DNA of 64,000 bases from the NCBI GenBank assembly GCA_036250225.1, contig JAPZLL010000002.1, forward strand, positions 186,001 to 250,000, read 5' to 3'. The notes below the pieces were generated by a model. That model made no database searches. It was given only the letters and a program-made list of their open reading frames with translations, and was not told where the DNA came from. The DNA comes from Cercophora sp. LCS_1. Lineage: Eukaryota; Ascomycota; Sordariomycetes; Sordariales; Lasiosphaeriaceae. Of the stretch, positions 44,422 to 56,541 are shown piece by piece; position 1 is the stretch's first letter, and the number at the start of each line of letters is the position of its first letter. Both the position numbers and the translations under genes were made by a program.

Positions 44422-44607
44422 GGTTGTTTTCATTATTTTAATTTTGTAGGTGCCGCGGGGGCGACGGGCCTGCTCATTCAGTCTAGATTCCAGGCTTGCC
44501 TCTCAACCGACATCTATCTGGGGCGATTTCTTGACGCCGTGCTCTTTTCTGGCTGTCGGCTCCGGCTTCATGTGGTCGATATAAACGACGAGAAACTATC
44601 CGCACGT

Positions 44608-46277
44608 CTACAGAACGTGGCTCTCCCCCCTGTCCGATGAGTGTCGTTGGCATTCCTCCAGAATAGCCCGAGCAGCGTTCTCCGCACCACTACCCTTCTC
44701 TCTACACAAAGTCGCCACCTCCTTTGCTCGGAGTTTGATCGCGTCTGAACCCTCGCCGAGAACAACGGCAAATATCTCCCGTGCTAACCTTTTGGCAACC
44801 CACAGCGGTTTCTCAACCCGGTTTCCCAGACGCCCGATACCAAGCATCTCGACTCGCTGGGCATAGTCGTAGCAGTCTGTCCACTGCGGCAAGACCACCT
44901 GTGGAACACCAGTCCTGTCAAAGAGTCAGTCAAAACTGAAGCGCCTGCAAAATCAAGGACTTACAAGACGGCTTCGTAAAACGAGTTGGCACCACCGTGG
45001 TGCACCGCGCAGACGATATTCCCGCTCTCGAGAACGGAAATCGGTTCCGGGACCAGCCAGCCGACGATCCTCACCGAACCCGTGCGGATTTCTTGGCCAA
45101 GAATGTCATGGATCCTACACCCAGGCTTGGTGGCCCGGTAGTCGCCGTGCTGTTTCAGCTTCCACAGGACCTGCAGGGAGGAGGAAGGTTTTCCCTGGTT
45201 ACCCGGGGCAGATCGTGACTGGATCAAGAAATACTTCAGGGCCAAAGCGAGTTCGACTGCTCGGTCTTCGTCAAGACGACAGAGGGAGCCAAGGTTGACA
45301 TAGAGCGTCGGGCGTGCCGACAACCACGAGGCTAGCTTCGGTTCTACGTCGGCGACGGGAGGGGCGCTTTGGACGATGGGACCACAGGGCAAAACATGTG
45401 GAGGAATCGCAGAGCAGAAATCCAGCTCCAGCAAGCTACCGACGAGAATCTTACACTTTGGTGGCGGGCCGCGAAGCAAGTCGAAGGGTGTTTTGAGTGT
45501 CACCCCTGTGCTTGTTATCAGGTGCTTGGCGACGGCTCTTCGATGGGAGTCTGTTACCCATTTCACCGCTGTATAAAGAACGCAGAAGATGTTGAGCGGT
45601 ATGTGGTACCACGGCACGGGATAGGAGAACCCAGAGAAGAGGCTAATCGGGTCATCAATAAGCAGCGGTGCGACCGACGAAGGGCAGAGGGCTTACGCTG
45701 GATACTTCCACAGGCCGGGTGCACCCGGTTCCCTTGATGCTGAAAACTCCTTTGCTGAGTTGGGACTGAGGCACACGAAATTGATGTCCAGGTGGTGGCA
45801 AGCAGTGAGTGCTGGGGTCATGAGCGCATCCACGACCACTAGGTCTGCGCTCACGGTCTTGATGATGTCGATGATCGACGACACGATCTCAACCAACTGC
45901 GGACCGTCGTACGGGACAAAGATGGGTACCGTATCCCGGATGGCGCGGGTTGTGTTGAGGATTCCCAGAGGACGAGTGTATGAGTCCGGGAGGAAACCAT
46001 TCCACGGTATTTCCCTCGATGTGAAGGTATTCTCCAAGCCTTCCGCCATGGACAACCCCTTGATCTCGTGGAACACAATTGGTCTTGCGCTGGGAACTGT
46101 CAAGCGTGCGTGCTGCCATGTCGTGGCCAGGGCGGCTTCGAGTCCTCGAAAGGTGGCAAAGTGCAACTCGATGTCGGCATCGGCTTGAAAAAGGGCATGG
46201 CATGTTGCCAGGAAGGAATTGGCCTGGCCGCGGTCGACATTGGTGACGAGCAGAACCTTTATTGATTCTTCTCCCAT
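44608..46277 (-). CDS. UDP-glycosyltransferase (GT1 family)
   Basis: Three exons: 45697-46277, 44965-45642 and 44608-44914 (introns of 54 and 50 nt), giving 521 residues. The N-terminal half opens IKVLLVTNVDRGQANSFLAT, a Rossmann-type GT-B fold start. The C-terminal half has LYVNLGSLCRLDEDRAVELA and the nucleotide-sugar binding signature region VGWLVPEPISVLESGNIVCA with VHHGGANSFYEAVL. This is joined across intron 2 to TGVPQVVLPQWTDCYDYAQR, typical of the PSPG-like block of fungal GT1 enzymes. The basic catalytic His of GT1 enzymes is not obvious near the N-terminus (the usual GH is GQ here). The expected reaction is sugar transfer from a UDP-sugar to a small acceptor. It lies 400 nt from the hydrolase and near the PKS, so the polyketide is the likely acceptor (inference). 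Confidence 0.88.
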
Positions 46278-46679
46278 CTTTCTGGCTCAGATGGATGTGT
46301 CTGGCTCGCTTGGGATTGATGTGAGCGGTAGGCACGCAGCGACTGTGTTGTGCGGGCACAGATGGATAAGGCAGATGCATATCTTTGGAAATTCATCGCG
46401 AGGCTGGGAAAGCCTCTGAAGAGAGCTTCCGACATTTCTTCAGCCAGCCTCTGCTCGTTGATCTTTGCTCGTTTACAACGTGAAGTGAGACAAGGCGTGC
46501 GCGTTACCGGATCCAGCACTTATCAGCAACGCACTGCCGATCGGGGCGTTTTCCGAGACATGGATGTCGTGAAGATCAGCCGCAATTTGCAACCTTTGAA
46601 CAATATTGATTCAATTGTCTTTGGCGGACAGAGTAAACAGTCCGTCATAAGCTGAATACACTCCGGTCGCACACACACG
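46278..46679. other. Spacer between glycosyltransferase and hydrolase genes
   Basis: About 400 nt between two genes on the same strand. It must hold the UDP-glycosyltransferase promoter and the 3' UTR of the hydrolase. No separate gene seen. Confidence 0.5.
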
Positions 46680-47603
46680 CTACACCGAACCACAGATATT
46701 CCACACCGTACTCGCCAGTTCTCGGATGGTTCTTTGATCTCGAGGGAGGGTGTGGCCGCCTCCGTGATCAAACAGAACAGCTGTGTCCTCGTCACACAGG
46801 GAAAAGAGAGCCATGGAGCCATGGACGTAAGGGTCATTGCAGCCTATGACGTGGCAGCTAGGCACATTGAGAACGCTATCGCACTCATCGGCAAGCATGA
46901 ACTGAACCGTGTTGCTTCGCAACTGGATGGGAGGCCAGCCGGCAAAGAATACGCCATACTGGGAAAGTCAGACTCTCTTCGGGCAAACCCTGCACAGACT
47001 GATATGAAGACTGACCTTGATTTGCCGAGGACGTCCTTCCGCCTCACACCGCCGGATCTCTTCGAGAACGATGGTCGACGCAAGCGTGGCGCCCTCAGAG
47101 TACCCCAGGATGCCCTACATGTTCAAATGCGATGATCAGCCATGAGGAGACGGAGCGAGACGTGAAGATCAGTCTACATCGATATCGGGATTTCTTTCCA
47201 GATACTGGAGGATATTATTCACGGCAAACTCTACTTGGGCCGAACCGTTCTTCTGGTTCTGGTCCCAGAGCTTTCGCATTGTGCTCTCAGTGGTGGCCCC
47301 GTTGGACAGCTCCCTGATGCTCTCCACCATGGTGTCGAGACCCGAGACGCCGTCGGGGTCAATGAAGCGGTAAAACGGCGGGGAGCCGAAGTAATTGTCG
47401 AACCCAGCGGGCGGCGTTACACTGTGACTCCCATCGATCCAGGCAAACTCGACTGGGCCGAGCTGGCGGAGCGCGTCGGTCAAGGGGGCAAGCTGCACCT
47501 TGAAGTTCTGTGGTTTCTCTTGTGAGAGACTGGGGCTGGCTGGCGGACCGGATTCACTTACAGCGGCGCTTCCGTATGACCCGTGAAGGCAGAGAATTTT
47601 CAT
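46680..47603 (-). CDS. FSH1-family serine hydrolase (putative trans-acting polyketide release enzyme)
   Basis: Four exons: 47562-47603, 47178-47507, 47016-47114 and 46680-46958, giving 249 residues. It opens MKILCLHGSYGSAA|NFKVQL, the alpha/beta-hydrolase start with the oxyanion HG motif. The nucleophile elbow is GYSEGA (exon 3). Exon 4 has YGVFFAGWPP, then CHVIGCNDPYVHGS with the acid, and LFDHGGGHTLPRD with the catalytic His. The Ser-Asp-His triad is therefore complete and the length is normal for the FSH1 family. Intron 1 (47508-47561) is 54 nt and stop-free, so it could be mistaken for coding. In fungal HR-PKS clusters, FSH-type enzymes (LovG for example) release the finished chain from the ACP. 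Its position, divergent from a PKS without a release domain, suggests that role. Confidence 0.9.
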
Positions 47604-48522
47604 GTTGGCGATTCGAACCGAGACGAATGGTTGAGGGTTGTTCGAGGTAGCCGTTTGCAATGCCCGCCTCCCGCGGCGTCTTTATTCACACCCATCACGG
47701 ACCCCGGCACAGGTTTCTCCGGGCTGAACTCGCCGGATGCTGGAGATAACAAAAAAAAATCTTCAAGACCAGTGTTGAGACACCGAGACAAGTTACGATT
47801 CGGCATTGGCTCGCGAATCACGTCAATGCAGGTTGGGACCCTGCGTTTGACGGGTTGACCCCGGACCCGATCACTGTGGTGCCCCGTTCCGAGACCTGGT
47901 GTGGGACGGCCCGCGGCGCCAAGCCAACTCTATTTCGGCTTGCGGATACCTCGGCATGCAGTTATTCCCCCGATCATCGCTTTTACCGTTGAAAGTCGGC
48001 ACACCCTCCCCTGACCGCACCTGTTGTCACCTGTCGTGAGAGATGCCGGCAAAGCTCCGGAAACACGGCGTGTCTCGGAGGATTGGGCCTGCCATCTCCC
48101 CATATTGGGAGTAGGAACAGCCGGACGACCTCCTTTGATCGGCCCTTTCCTTAGCCTTTGACTAGGAAACCCCCAACGGAAGCGCTGTTGCCGCAAATTT
48201 TCATGGATGAGAGTGTACAGTCCGAGCTGAGTTTGGCCGACATGCTCTGCCGAACTTGCAGCAACTCTCGTGGTCATCGGCCGCGATCTCGCCGGACGTG
48301 ACTGGAGGCTCCCAGCAGGCCATTCGGCGGCCCAGTGCTTGACGAAGGGGATCGAGACCAGCCCAGGACTCAGGCTTCCCTTGTTGCCCTAGAAAGTATA
48401 TAAGGTAGGTGGCCTGCCGCGTTTCGTGGGTGAGGTTTTGTTCAGACCAGCTCGATATCTTAGCATCGCCATTTGAAACTTCTTCACCTTTTTAATAATC
48501 TACTTATTTTGTAATTGCAATC
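47604..48522. promoter_or_regulatory. Divergent promoter region between hydrolase and PKS
   Basis: 919 nt separate the hydrolase and PKS start codons, which face apart, so co-regulation from this region is plausible. The PKS side has a TATA box at 48397-48405. Scattered CGG/CCG triplets occur (for example CGGCCGCGATCTCGCCGG near 48280), but no repeated, spaced motif is clear enough to call a Zn2Cys6 operator. Confidence 0.55.
48397..48405 (+). promoter_or_regulatory. TATA box of the PKS gene
   Basis: TATATAAGG lies 118 nt upstream of the PKS start codon, in an otherwise mixed sequence, at a usual distance for a fungal TATA promoter with a leader of about 85 nt. Confidence 0.6.
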
Positions 48523-51500
48523 ATGCGTTCGACTCCAACACCTATTGCCATTGTGGGCATGTCCTGCAGGTTACCGGGAGAGGTGTCAACTCCTGACGAC
48601 CTGTGGACTCTCATCTCACGCGGCCGGGACGGTTGGAGTCCTGTGCCTGCAGACCGGCTATCTACTCAGGCTTTCCACCACCCGAATCCCCAGAAAGCTG
48701 GCTGTTTCAACCAGCAGGGGGGCTACTTTCTGCGTCACGACCTCTCCCGATTCGATGCCCCGTTCTTCCAAATCACCCAGGCTGAGGCTATTGCCATGGG
48801 TAGGTAGCCCCCGTTTACCGCTCGGAGATGGAAGCGACTGTGAATGGCACACTAACAGGTATCCAGACCCTCAGCAGCGGCAACTCTTGGAGTGCACGTA
48901 TGAGGCACTTGAAAACGCCGGTATCCCGAAGGAGTCGATTGCCGGGCGCAACGTGGGTGTCTTTGTCGGCGGCGCGGCCTCTGAGTACCGCACCTGCACG
49001 CTTCGCGATGTGAACCAGGTGCCCATGTTCGATTCCACCGGCAACCATCAATCCATCCAGGCTGGCCGTATCTCGTACTACTTTGATCTTCGTGGCCCTT
49101 CCTCTTCGATCGACACGGCATGCTCGTCGGGTCTCTACGCCCTTCATGCGGCTGTGCAAAGCCTTCGCGCTGGCGAGTCGGAGTCAGCCATTGTAGCGGC
49201 CTCCCAATTGTACCTTCAGCCGGATGAGACGATTGCCATGTCTATGTTGGGGTAAGTCATTCTGAACACATGCAACTTTGACGGTATCTAACAATTGATG
49301 ACAGTCTGTTCAATGATGAGGGCAAGACGTATTCGTTCGATCACCGCGCCAAGTCTGGTTTCGCTCGTGGTGAAGGCGTTGGGTGTCTCATCCTCAAGCC
49401 TTTGGACCAGGCGATCAAAGACAACGACAAGATCCGCTCTGTCATTGTCAATACGGGAACCGCTCAAGACGGTAGAACAACAGGTACGTGTCAGAGATTC
49501 CTCCGCCGTTGGGTTCGCCCGAGCTGTAGCTGATGACCTTCGACTCAGGTATCACAACGCCAAGCGGCGACGCACAAGAGCGCCTGATGCGAGACGTCTA
49601 CGCGCGTGCCAACATTTCACCCAATGATACTGGCTTTGTTGAGGCCCACGGCACGGGCACCAAGGTCGGCGATCCAATCGAGGCTGGGGCTATCCACCGC
49701 GTCTTCGGGTCAGGAAGGACGAAACGGGCGCCCCTTTACTTGGGTTCCGTCAAGTCCAATGTCGGTCACTTGATCAATGCGAGCGGCATCATCTCGGTCA
49801 TCAAGGCAACCATGATGCTTGAGAAAGGCTTCATCCTACCCAACGTCAACTTTGAGAAGGCGAACGACGCCATCCCGCTGAGCGAGTGGAACATCAAGGT
49901 CCCCGTCAACACTCGTCTCTGGCCGAAGGACAAGCGCTTCGTCAGCATCAACAACTTTGGCTTTGGTGGATCCAACGCGCACGCCGTCCTGGAACGACCG
50001 CCGTGGACCCTGTTCGACCTCCCCCAAGGTGATCAATCACAGCACCCAAGGCTTCTCGTGTTCAGCGCGCACGAGGAGGATGCAGCCCGGACCGTCATGT
50101 CGCGTGTTGGGATTTACGTCGAGCAACACCCCGAGGTCTTCCAGAAGCGCTTGCTGGGCGATATTGCGTATACTCTAGGCCAACGACGGAGTCACCTTCC
50201 CTGGCGTATTGCCGTCACAGCTTCGTCCTGCGATGAACTCGTGAGGGCCATCAACTCTCCCGCCGCCGCCATTCCTCGGCGGATTTCAACCACGCCCGTC
50301 AAGTTGGCCTTCGTGTACACTGGCCAAGGCGCTCAGTGGGCGCGCATGGGTGTGGAGTTGATGGATTCGCATCCGGTTTATTCGACTACGCTCAAGGCTG
50401 CCGCCGCCGCCCTTTCGCGACTCGGTGCTGACTTTGACCTGCTGGAAGAGCTCTCACGGAGCAAGGAGGAGTCCCATGTGGCACAGGCACACATCTCTCA
50501 ACCACTCTGTACGGCTGTGCAACTTGGGCTCACGGCATTACTGGCATCGTGGGGCGTCGGCCCGTCTATGGTCATCGGGCACTCCAGCGGCGAGATCGGC
50601 GCTGCATTCGCCGCAGGGCGCATTAATCTCGACGATGCCATGGCGATAGCTTACTTCCGTGGAAAGATGGCGGCCACCATGAAGCTGAAGCATCCGGACC
50701 TGCGTGGTGCCATGCTTGCTGTTGGAGCTGGGCCTGCCGAAGTCGGCGAGGTCATCCAGCTCCTTGGCCTCAATGGTATCAACATCGCATGCGAGAACTC
50801 ACCCAATTCTGTCACCGTCTCTGGCGACGAGCTCGCAATCGACGAGCTTGCCTGCGAGCTCGAGACGCGAAGCATTTTCAACCGGAAACTGCGCGTCGAC
50901 ACGGCCTACCATTCGTCACACATGAACCTTGTTGCGGAGGATTACACCGCCAGCCTTGCGTCTGTTGTCTCGCACAAGGCTAAAGACGACATGATCTTCT
51001 ACTCTTCTCTTCGAGGTGAGCGGAGCGATTTAGACTCCCTCGATTCGGCCTACTGGGTGGAGAACTTGACCCGTCCGGTGTTGTTTTCTACAGCGATGCG
51101 ACAACTCTGCGTCGAGGGCAAGCCCGATGTCATCATCGAAGTTGGACCTCACTCGGCCTTGGAGGGCCCGATCAAGCAGATCCTCAAGGGCATCGACGCC
51201 AACGCGGCGGCCAGTCAGAAGTACTGCCCGTCTCTGACCCGTGGCCAGGACGCTACGGTTACCATGTTGAAGCTCGCTGGGAACCTGTTTACATACAGCT
51301 GCACGCTCGATTTCAGCTCCATCAACCAGACAGACGCTGGCGCACAGAAGCCTAGTCTCGTGACCGACTTTCCTCCCTACCCATGGGCAAACCGCCAGTA
51401 CTGGTTCGAATCACGCACCGCCAAGCAGCACCGGTTGAAACCGTTTGCCCGCCAGGACCTCCTCGGCTCGCTGGAAGATGCCTATAGTGAAGTTGAGCCC

Positions 51501-54500
51501 GTATGGAGAAACGTTCTCTCCACCGACGACATTCCGTGGCTGAAGGACCATCGCATGCAGTCTCTCACCGCGTTCCCGCTGGCGGGATACTTGTGCATGG
51601 CCGTCGAGGCTGCCTTCCAGAGAGCGCAGCTGCGGGGCGTCAAGCCGGAACAGCTCTCTGGGTTCCGCCTGAGGGAAGTCCAAGTCTCAAAGGCATTCAT
51701 CCTGGACGATGGTGTTCCCTACGAGACTGTTTTGACGATGAAGCCGCAAGCCGAAGGGACCAGATCGTACTCCAACGAATGGGACGAGTTCTCCATCTCT
51801 ACTTGGACTCCCAAGAGAGGATGGCTAGAGCATTGCCGCGGCCTCATCGCTGTTCGGAAGTTGTCTGATCCTAACCCAGTCTTCGCCTTGGACCCGGGCC
51901 GAGAGGGCGCAGACACTCGCCGGCTGCTAGCCAAGACACTCGACAGTCAGTCCATCTCTCACGAGGCCTTTTACAAGGAACTCGAACAACGTGGCGCCGG
52001 ATATGAGTCGGCTTTTGTATTGCCAACCAACTGCGAGCTGGTGGTGGGCGAGCGACACTCGACATGCAACCTTGTTGTTCCCGATACGTCATCGGTGATG
52101 CCGAAGCGCTATGAGGCGCCGTCTATCCTGAAACCAGCCTTAGTCGATCTGTTTTTCCACCCCATGTTCGCCATTCTGGGAGCGGGGCGTGGCAAAATGC
52201 CAACGCTGTTCATGCCATCTGCCATCAAGGAGGCTGAGTTCAACCTAGCGATTCCGAATCAGCCCGGGGAACCAGTACAAGTCGTCGTGTGTGGAGCACC
52301 GAATCCCGCCAGCCTTGGGCCCGTCGACTTTTCCATTGACGCCTGGCACGCGCAGAACGCTGAGCCCGTGGTCAAGTTGGCCGGTCTGAGGATGACGCCT
52401 CTCAACGGAGACGAGGAAGTGAGCGAGAGCCCACGATCTCTATGCTACCAGCTCCAGTGGCATCCGCTTGATGAACAGGCCAAAGAAGGCACCCGGAATG
52501 GCCACGAGAACTCAGAGGTGGTCATTGTGACCGACAGGCAAAGCACCGAGCCCCTTGTCGCCGCGCTTGTGGGGCAACTCAGCCTCCGTTCAGAGCATAC
52601 GCCAGCCGTTGTTTCGCTGTCTACTCTCGTCCCGTCGTCCTCCGCCAACTACATTTTCCTGGTAGAACTGGACACACCTTTGCTCCTCGATTTGAACGCG
52701 GATGCTTTTGCCCAACTTCAAAACCTACTCCTGAAGTGTTCTTCGGTTCTCTGGGTTAGCGCTGCATCGTACCGCTCAGGACAGCGCCCCGAAAACAACC
52801 TCTCGCAGGGTCTTCTCCGCACGATCCGCTCCGAAACAGGCAAGACGGCGGCAAGCCTCGAGATGGAGACCGAGTCGAAGCTTGAGCCGTCCGATCGCGC
52901 AAAGCTCATCCTCGATGCCTTTGACGCTGTATCGCCCATTGTGTCCGAGTCTGGCCTCACCACGACCGAGTCAGAGTTCGCCGAGATGGACGGCCGGCTT
53001 GTGGTTCCTCGCATTACGGAGCATCAGGAACTGAACCTTGCACTTTCCCGCGAACTTCAGTCCTGGTCGGCCCCGTACCCCCAGGAGTTTGCGCAGCCGG
53101 GTCGTCGGCTCAAGGTTGTCGTCAAAACACCCGGCGCTCTGGACTCGCTGTACTGGACCGACGAGGCCGAGCAACCTCTGGCAGATGGCGAGATCGAGAT
53201 CGAGATCGCTGCGACCGGCATGAACTTCAAGGATGTAGTCATCGCTATGGGCCAAGTGCCCAGTCCTTACATCGGAGTTGAATGCAGCGGCACTGTCGCG
53301 CGTGTTGGCGCAGGGGTGAGTTCACTCCGTGTGGGCGACCGCGTTTGTGCCATGTCAGTGGGCGCATACGGCACCTACACTCGCTGTCCTGCCACCAGTG
53401 CTGCGCGCATCCCTGCGAATATGAGCTTCGAGGTTGCGGCATCCATACCCGTTGTGTACAGCACCGCGTACTACGGCATTATGGAGTTGGCGCGCATGGA
53501 GGCCGGTGAGACCATTCTCATTCACGCTGCTTCCGGCGGTGTCGGACAGGCTGCTATCCAACTAGCACAGATGGTTGGCGCCGAGATCTACGCGTCGGTT
53601 GGAAGTGCAGAAAAGAAACAGTTCCTGATCGACACGTATTCGATTCCTGCGGAGCGTATCTTTTACAGCCGGAACGGTGACTTTGGCTCGGCCGTCCGGG
53701 CGGTCACCAATGGAAGAGGCGTGGATGTCGTAATCAACTCCCTCGCCGGCGACCTGTTGCGAGAGAGTTGGGAGTCTTTGGCACCGTTTGGCCGCTTCAT
53801 TGAGATCGGAAAGCGAGACATCCTGTCCAACACGAGGCTAGAGATGGCCAAGTTTGAGCACAACTGCACCTTTTCCTCGGTTGATCTGACTCTTGTGGCG
53901 GCCGACCGACCGAAGATCATGGGGCGGGTGCTCACGGGCGTCATGAATCTGCTCGCTCGGGGCATTATCCATCCCATCGGACCAATCGAGACGGTTCCCA
54001 TCTCCGAGGTTGAGTCGGCGTTGCGCAGGCTGCAAAGTGGAAAGACGTCTGGAAAAATGGTCGTGAGCCACACAGTTCCCGGCCAGCAGGTCAAGGTACG
54101 TCTTGCAAATGAAGCAACACAGCCGAGGTCGTCACTAACCAGTCTCGTAGGCAACCCATCCCAAGGCATCGCCCTCTTTGATGAGCGAAAACGCATCGTA
54201 CATCATCATCGGTGGCACGGGCGGTCTTGGTCGGTCCATGTGCAAGAGAATGGTGAAGCGCGGTGCTCGGCACATTGTCCTCCTCTCACGAAGAGATGTT
54301 GCCTCGGCAGAGGTGGAACGGCTCGTCAAGGACTGTCAGGAACTTGGGGCCTCCGTCTACGTCAAGAAGTGCGACGCTGCCGAAGAAGACCAAGTCAGCC
54401 AACTTGTCGCCGAGCTCGGGGTGACACTTCCCCCGATTCGGGGCGTCATACACGCGGCAATGGTGCTCAACGTAAGTTACCCCGACTGAAAACCGGCCAG

Positions 54501-55390
54501 CCGCTAATACCTTACGCTCGCAGGATGTGCTTTTCGAGAACATGTCGTTTGACAACTGGAACACGGTCGTACGATCCAAGGTGCAAGGAGCTTGGAACTT
54601 CCACCGCGCTCTCCGCGACACGACGCTCGACTTCTTCATCCTCCTGTCATCGGTCGCCGGCATCGTCGGAAACCGAGGCCAGGCAGCCTATGCAGCCGCC
54701 AACACGTACCTCGACGCTCTCGCCGCATACCGGCAACAAAGCGGTCTCTCGGCCGTCTCTCTCAACCTGGCCGCCATCGGCGGCGCGGGCTACCTCGCCG
54801 AGAACGACAGCAAGCGCGCGCAAGTCCTCCAAAACCTGAACGGTAGCGTCATGAACGAACAAGAGCTTCTCGCCCTGATCGAAGCCACAATCGAAGGCAA
54901 GGTCAACGAGCAATGCATCACAGGCTTGGGTTTTCCGGATGATGTCTCGTCTCTCCCATACTACGCTTCAGACGCCAAGTTCTCCATTCTCCGCGACGCG
55001 GTCCTGGCAAAGGCGTCTGCAGACGGCTCTGCCGAGCCCGCCGATGCCACCGTTTCGCAGAAACTGGGGCGCGCCGCCGATGCCGAGCAGGCTCGTGATG
55101 TTGTTGGAACGGGGCTGCGCGACAAGATTGCATCGATTCTCATGCTGCCTGCTGAGGTTGTGGAGGCGCAGCAGGCGACTGCTTCTATCACGGCTTTGGG
55201 TCTGGACTCGTTGACGGCTATTGAGCTGAGAAATTGGATTGGCAAGGAGTTGCAGGCGCATTTACAGGTGTTGGAGTTGTTGACGAGTGGGCATATTTTG
55301 GATTTGGCGGCGCTTGTGTTGAGGAAGACCCGGTTGGAGGGGGCTTGGGCAACGGGAACGGCGACGGCTACGGCTACAGTTACGGCGTAG
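48523..55390 (+). CDS. Highly reducing polyketide synthase (KS-AT-DH-ER-KR-ACP, no C-methyltransferase)
   Basis: Six exons: 48523-48799, 48867-49251, 49305-49483, 49549-54095, 54151-54471 and 54524-55390, giving 2,191 residues. KS starts at about residue 8 (IAIVGMSCRLPGEV), with active site DTACSSGL, then EAHGTGT and KSNVGH. AT starts near 535 (FVYTGQGAQWARMG), with GHSSGE. DH starts near 915; the first motif is WLKDHRMQSLTAFPLAGYL, keeping the His but with Ser where Gly is usual, and the second is LVDLFFHP. About 230 residues without a methyltransferase SAM motif follow (structural pseudo-KR). ER is about 1476-1785 with HAASGGVGQAA. KR starts near 1800 with GGTGGLG and a complete Ser-Tyr-Asn set (LLSSVAG, YAAANTYLDAL). 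ACP has LGLDSLTAIELRNW near 2130. There is no TE, R or C domain. The product should be a reduced, non-C-methylated linear polyketide; reduction level and chain length cannot be read from sequence. Confidence 0.95.
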
Positions 55391-56048
55391 TGGGCTGGGG
55401 TTTGGGGGAATTTTCTTTGTGAGGCTAATGTGTGTGAATCAACGGGCGCCTAGTGTGTAGGTAAATAATGTCAATGACTTCAGAATAATGTGACGGAGCT
55501 GTTTTATCCCACGTCCCTGATGGCCGTCAATTGCCGTCCCATATTGCGCTGTCGCATGCTGGCTGCGTTGCTATATATGAATCATTGTGTGTTGTAATCC
55601 GTGCGGCGAACCTTGCCGCTCTTTCGAGAGGAGACATGCATTTCGTAGGATCGTTGTCTGAATTATTTCCTACAAGACTTGAGTGGGTCCGCGGGGGACG
55701 GGAAGGAAGTTTGCCAACAAAAGGGGTGTAAACAATAACCCCTTTAGAGTAGGGACAGGGGTACCCTACATCTTGACAGACAGACAACGCAACCCTGTTG
55801 AACCGGTTCAAATGAATTTTTGATCGAAGAAGAACCGCGGCAATAATCCGATTGATTCTCTCGCGTTTTGAGAGCTGGCAGAAGTCAACGGGAAAGTCTA
55901 GAGTACGCGGCGTGGCTCCAAACCCACACCGATCAAGGAGAGTTCTCCCACGAACAACGCCCCCTGAACCAATCCTATGCTGTGTTACCCCCCGGAATTT
56001 TTTAGGTTTTATCCGCAACAGTATTCTCAGAACTATAGATCTTGAACA
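55391..56048. other. PKS 3' flank
   Basis: About 660 nt after the PKS stop codon, AT-richer than the coding DNA. It should hold the PKS 3' UTR. No gene recognised. Confidence 0.5.
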
Positions 56049-56541
56049 TTAAGCGGCTTTGGGCACGGAAACCGGGGCAGCGCGCCTGTCGGTGATTGCA
56101 AAGGGCTCCCTCGCGAAAACGCTGTTGCATATCTGTTCGCAGTCAACCATCAGCTCCTCGTATTCTGGAATCCGGTGCTACGTACCTGAAATGGTCAACA
56201 CCGCATCTCTTGCGACCGTCTCCGAAATCCCAGTATAGTCTATTGAAGAATTTTAGCTGATCGTCAAGGTCTTTCTGACCATTTGCGCAGGTAAATCGAA
56301 CACTGCGCCAACGTTCATTGCAAACGACATAGTGGGACGAGCGACAGACTCTCCAAAGAGTGCCTCGAGCAGCTGGGGCCACATGCGATGGCGATGGCAT
56401 CCACCACCTCCTGGCAAATATTCTGAGACCCAAAGCGGGCTCCAGTGTTCCAGAGCACGGTTGGATTGTTTGTGTCTGGTAGAAGCATTAGAGGGATGGC
56501 CATCGAAAATGGGTGAGACATAGCTTACCCGATGATGCCAT
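56049..56541 (-). pseudogene. Broken small gene of unknown family
   Basis: ATG 56541 opens a 13-nt exon that splices in phase over a 53-nt intron (56476-56528; GTAAGC...CTACCAG) to TNNPTVLWNTGARFGSQNIC and QEVVDAIAIAC. Soon after, the coding-like sequence moves to another frame (WPQLLEALFGESVARPTMSF, AMNVGAVFDLPAQM). A further segment follows a plausible acceptor (TTCAATAG), and a last one ends REPFAITDRRAAPVSVPKAA before TAA at 56049. Natural-looking protein in shifting frames suggests frameshifts in a formerly active gene, though unresolved introns could explain part. I do not recognise the family. Its place just past the PKS makes it a candidate former cluster member. Confidence 0.35.

Noticed and set aside
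47604..48522. Zn2Cys6-type operator in the hydrolase-PKS promoter
   Set aside because: CGG/CCG triplets are present, but no repeated, consistently spaced pair stands out in GC-rich DNA.
52440..53130. C-methyltransferase between DH and ER of the PKS
   Set aside because: Interval is too short and has no SAM-binding glycine motif; read as structural pseudo-KR.
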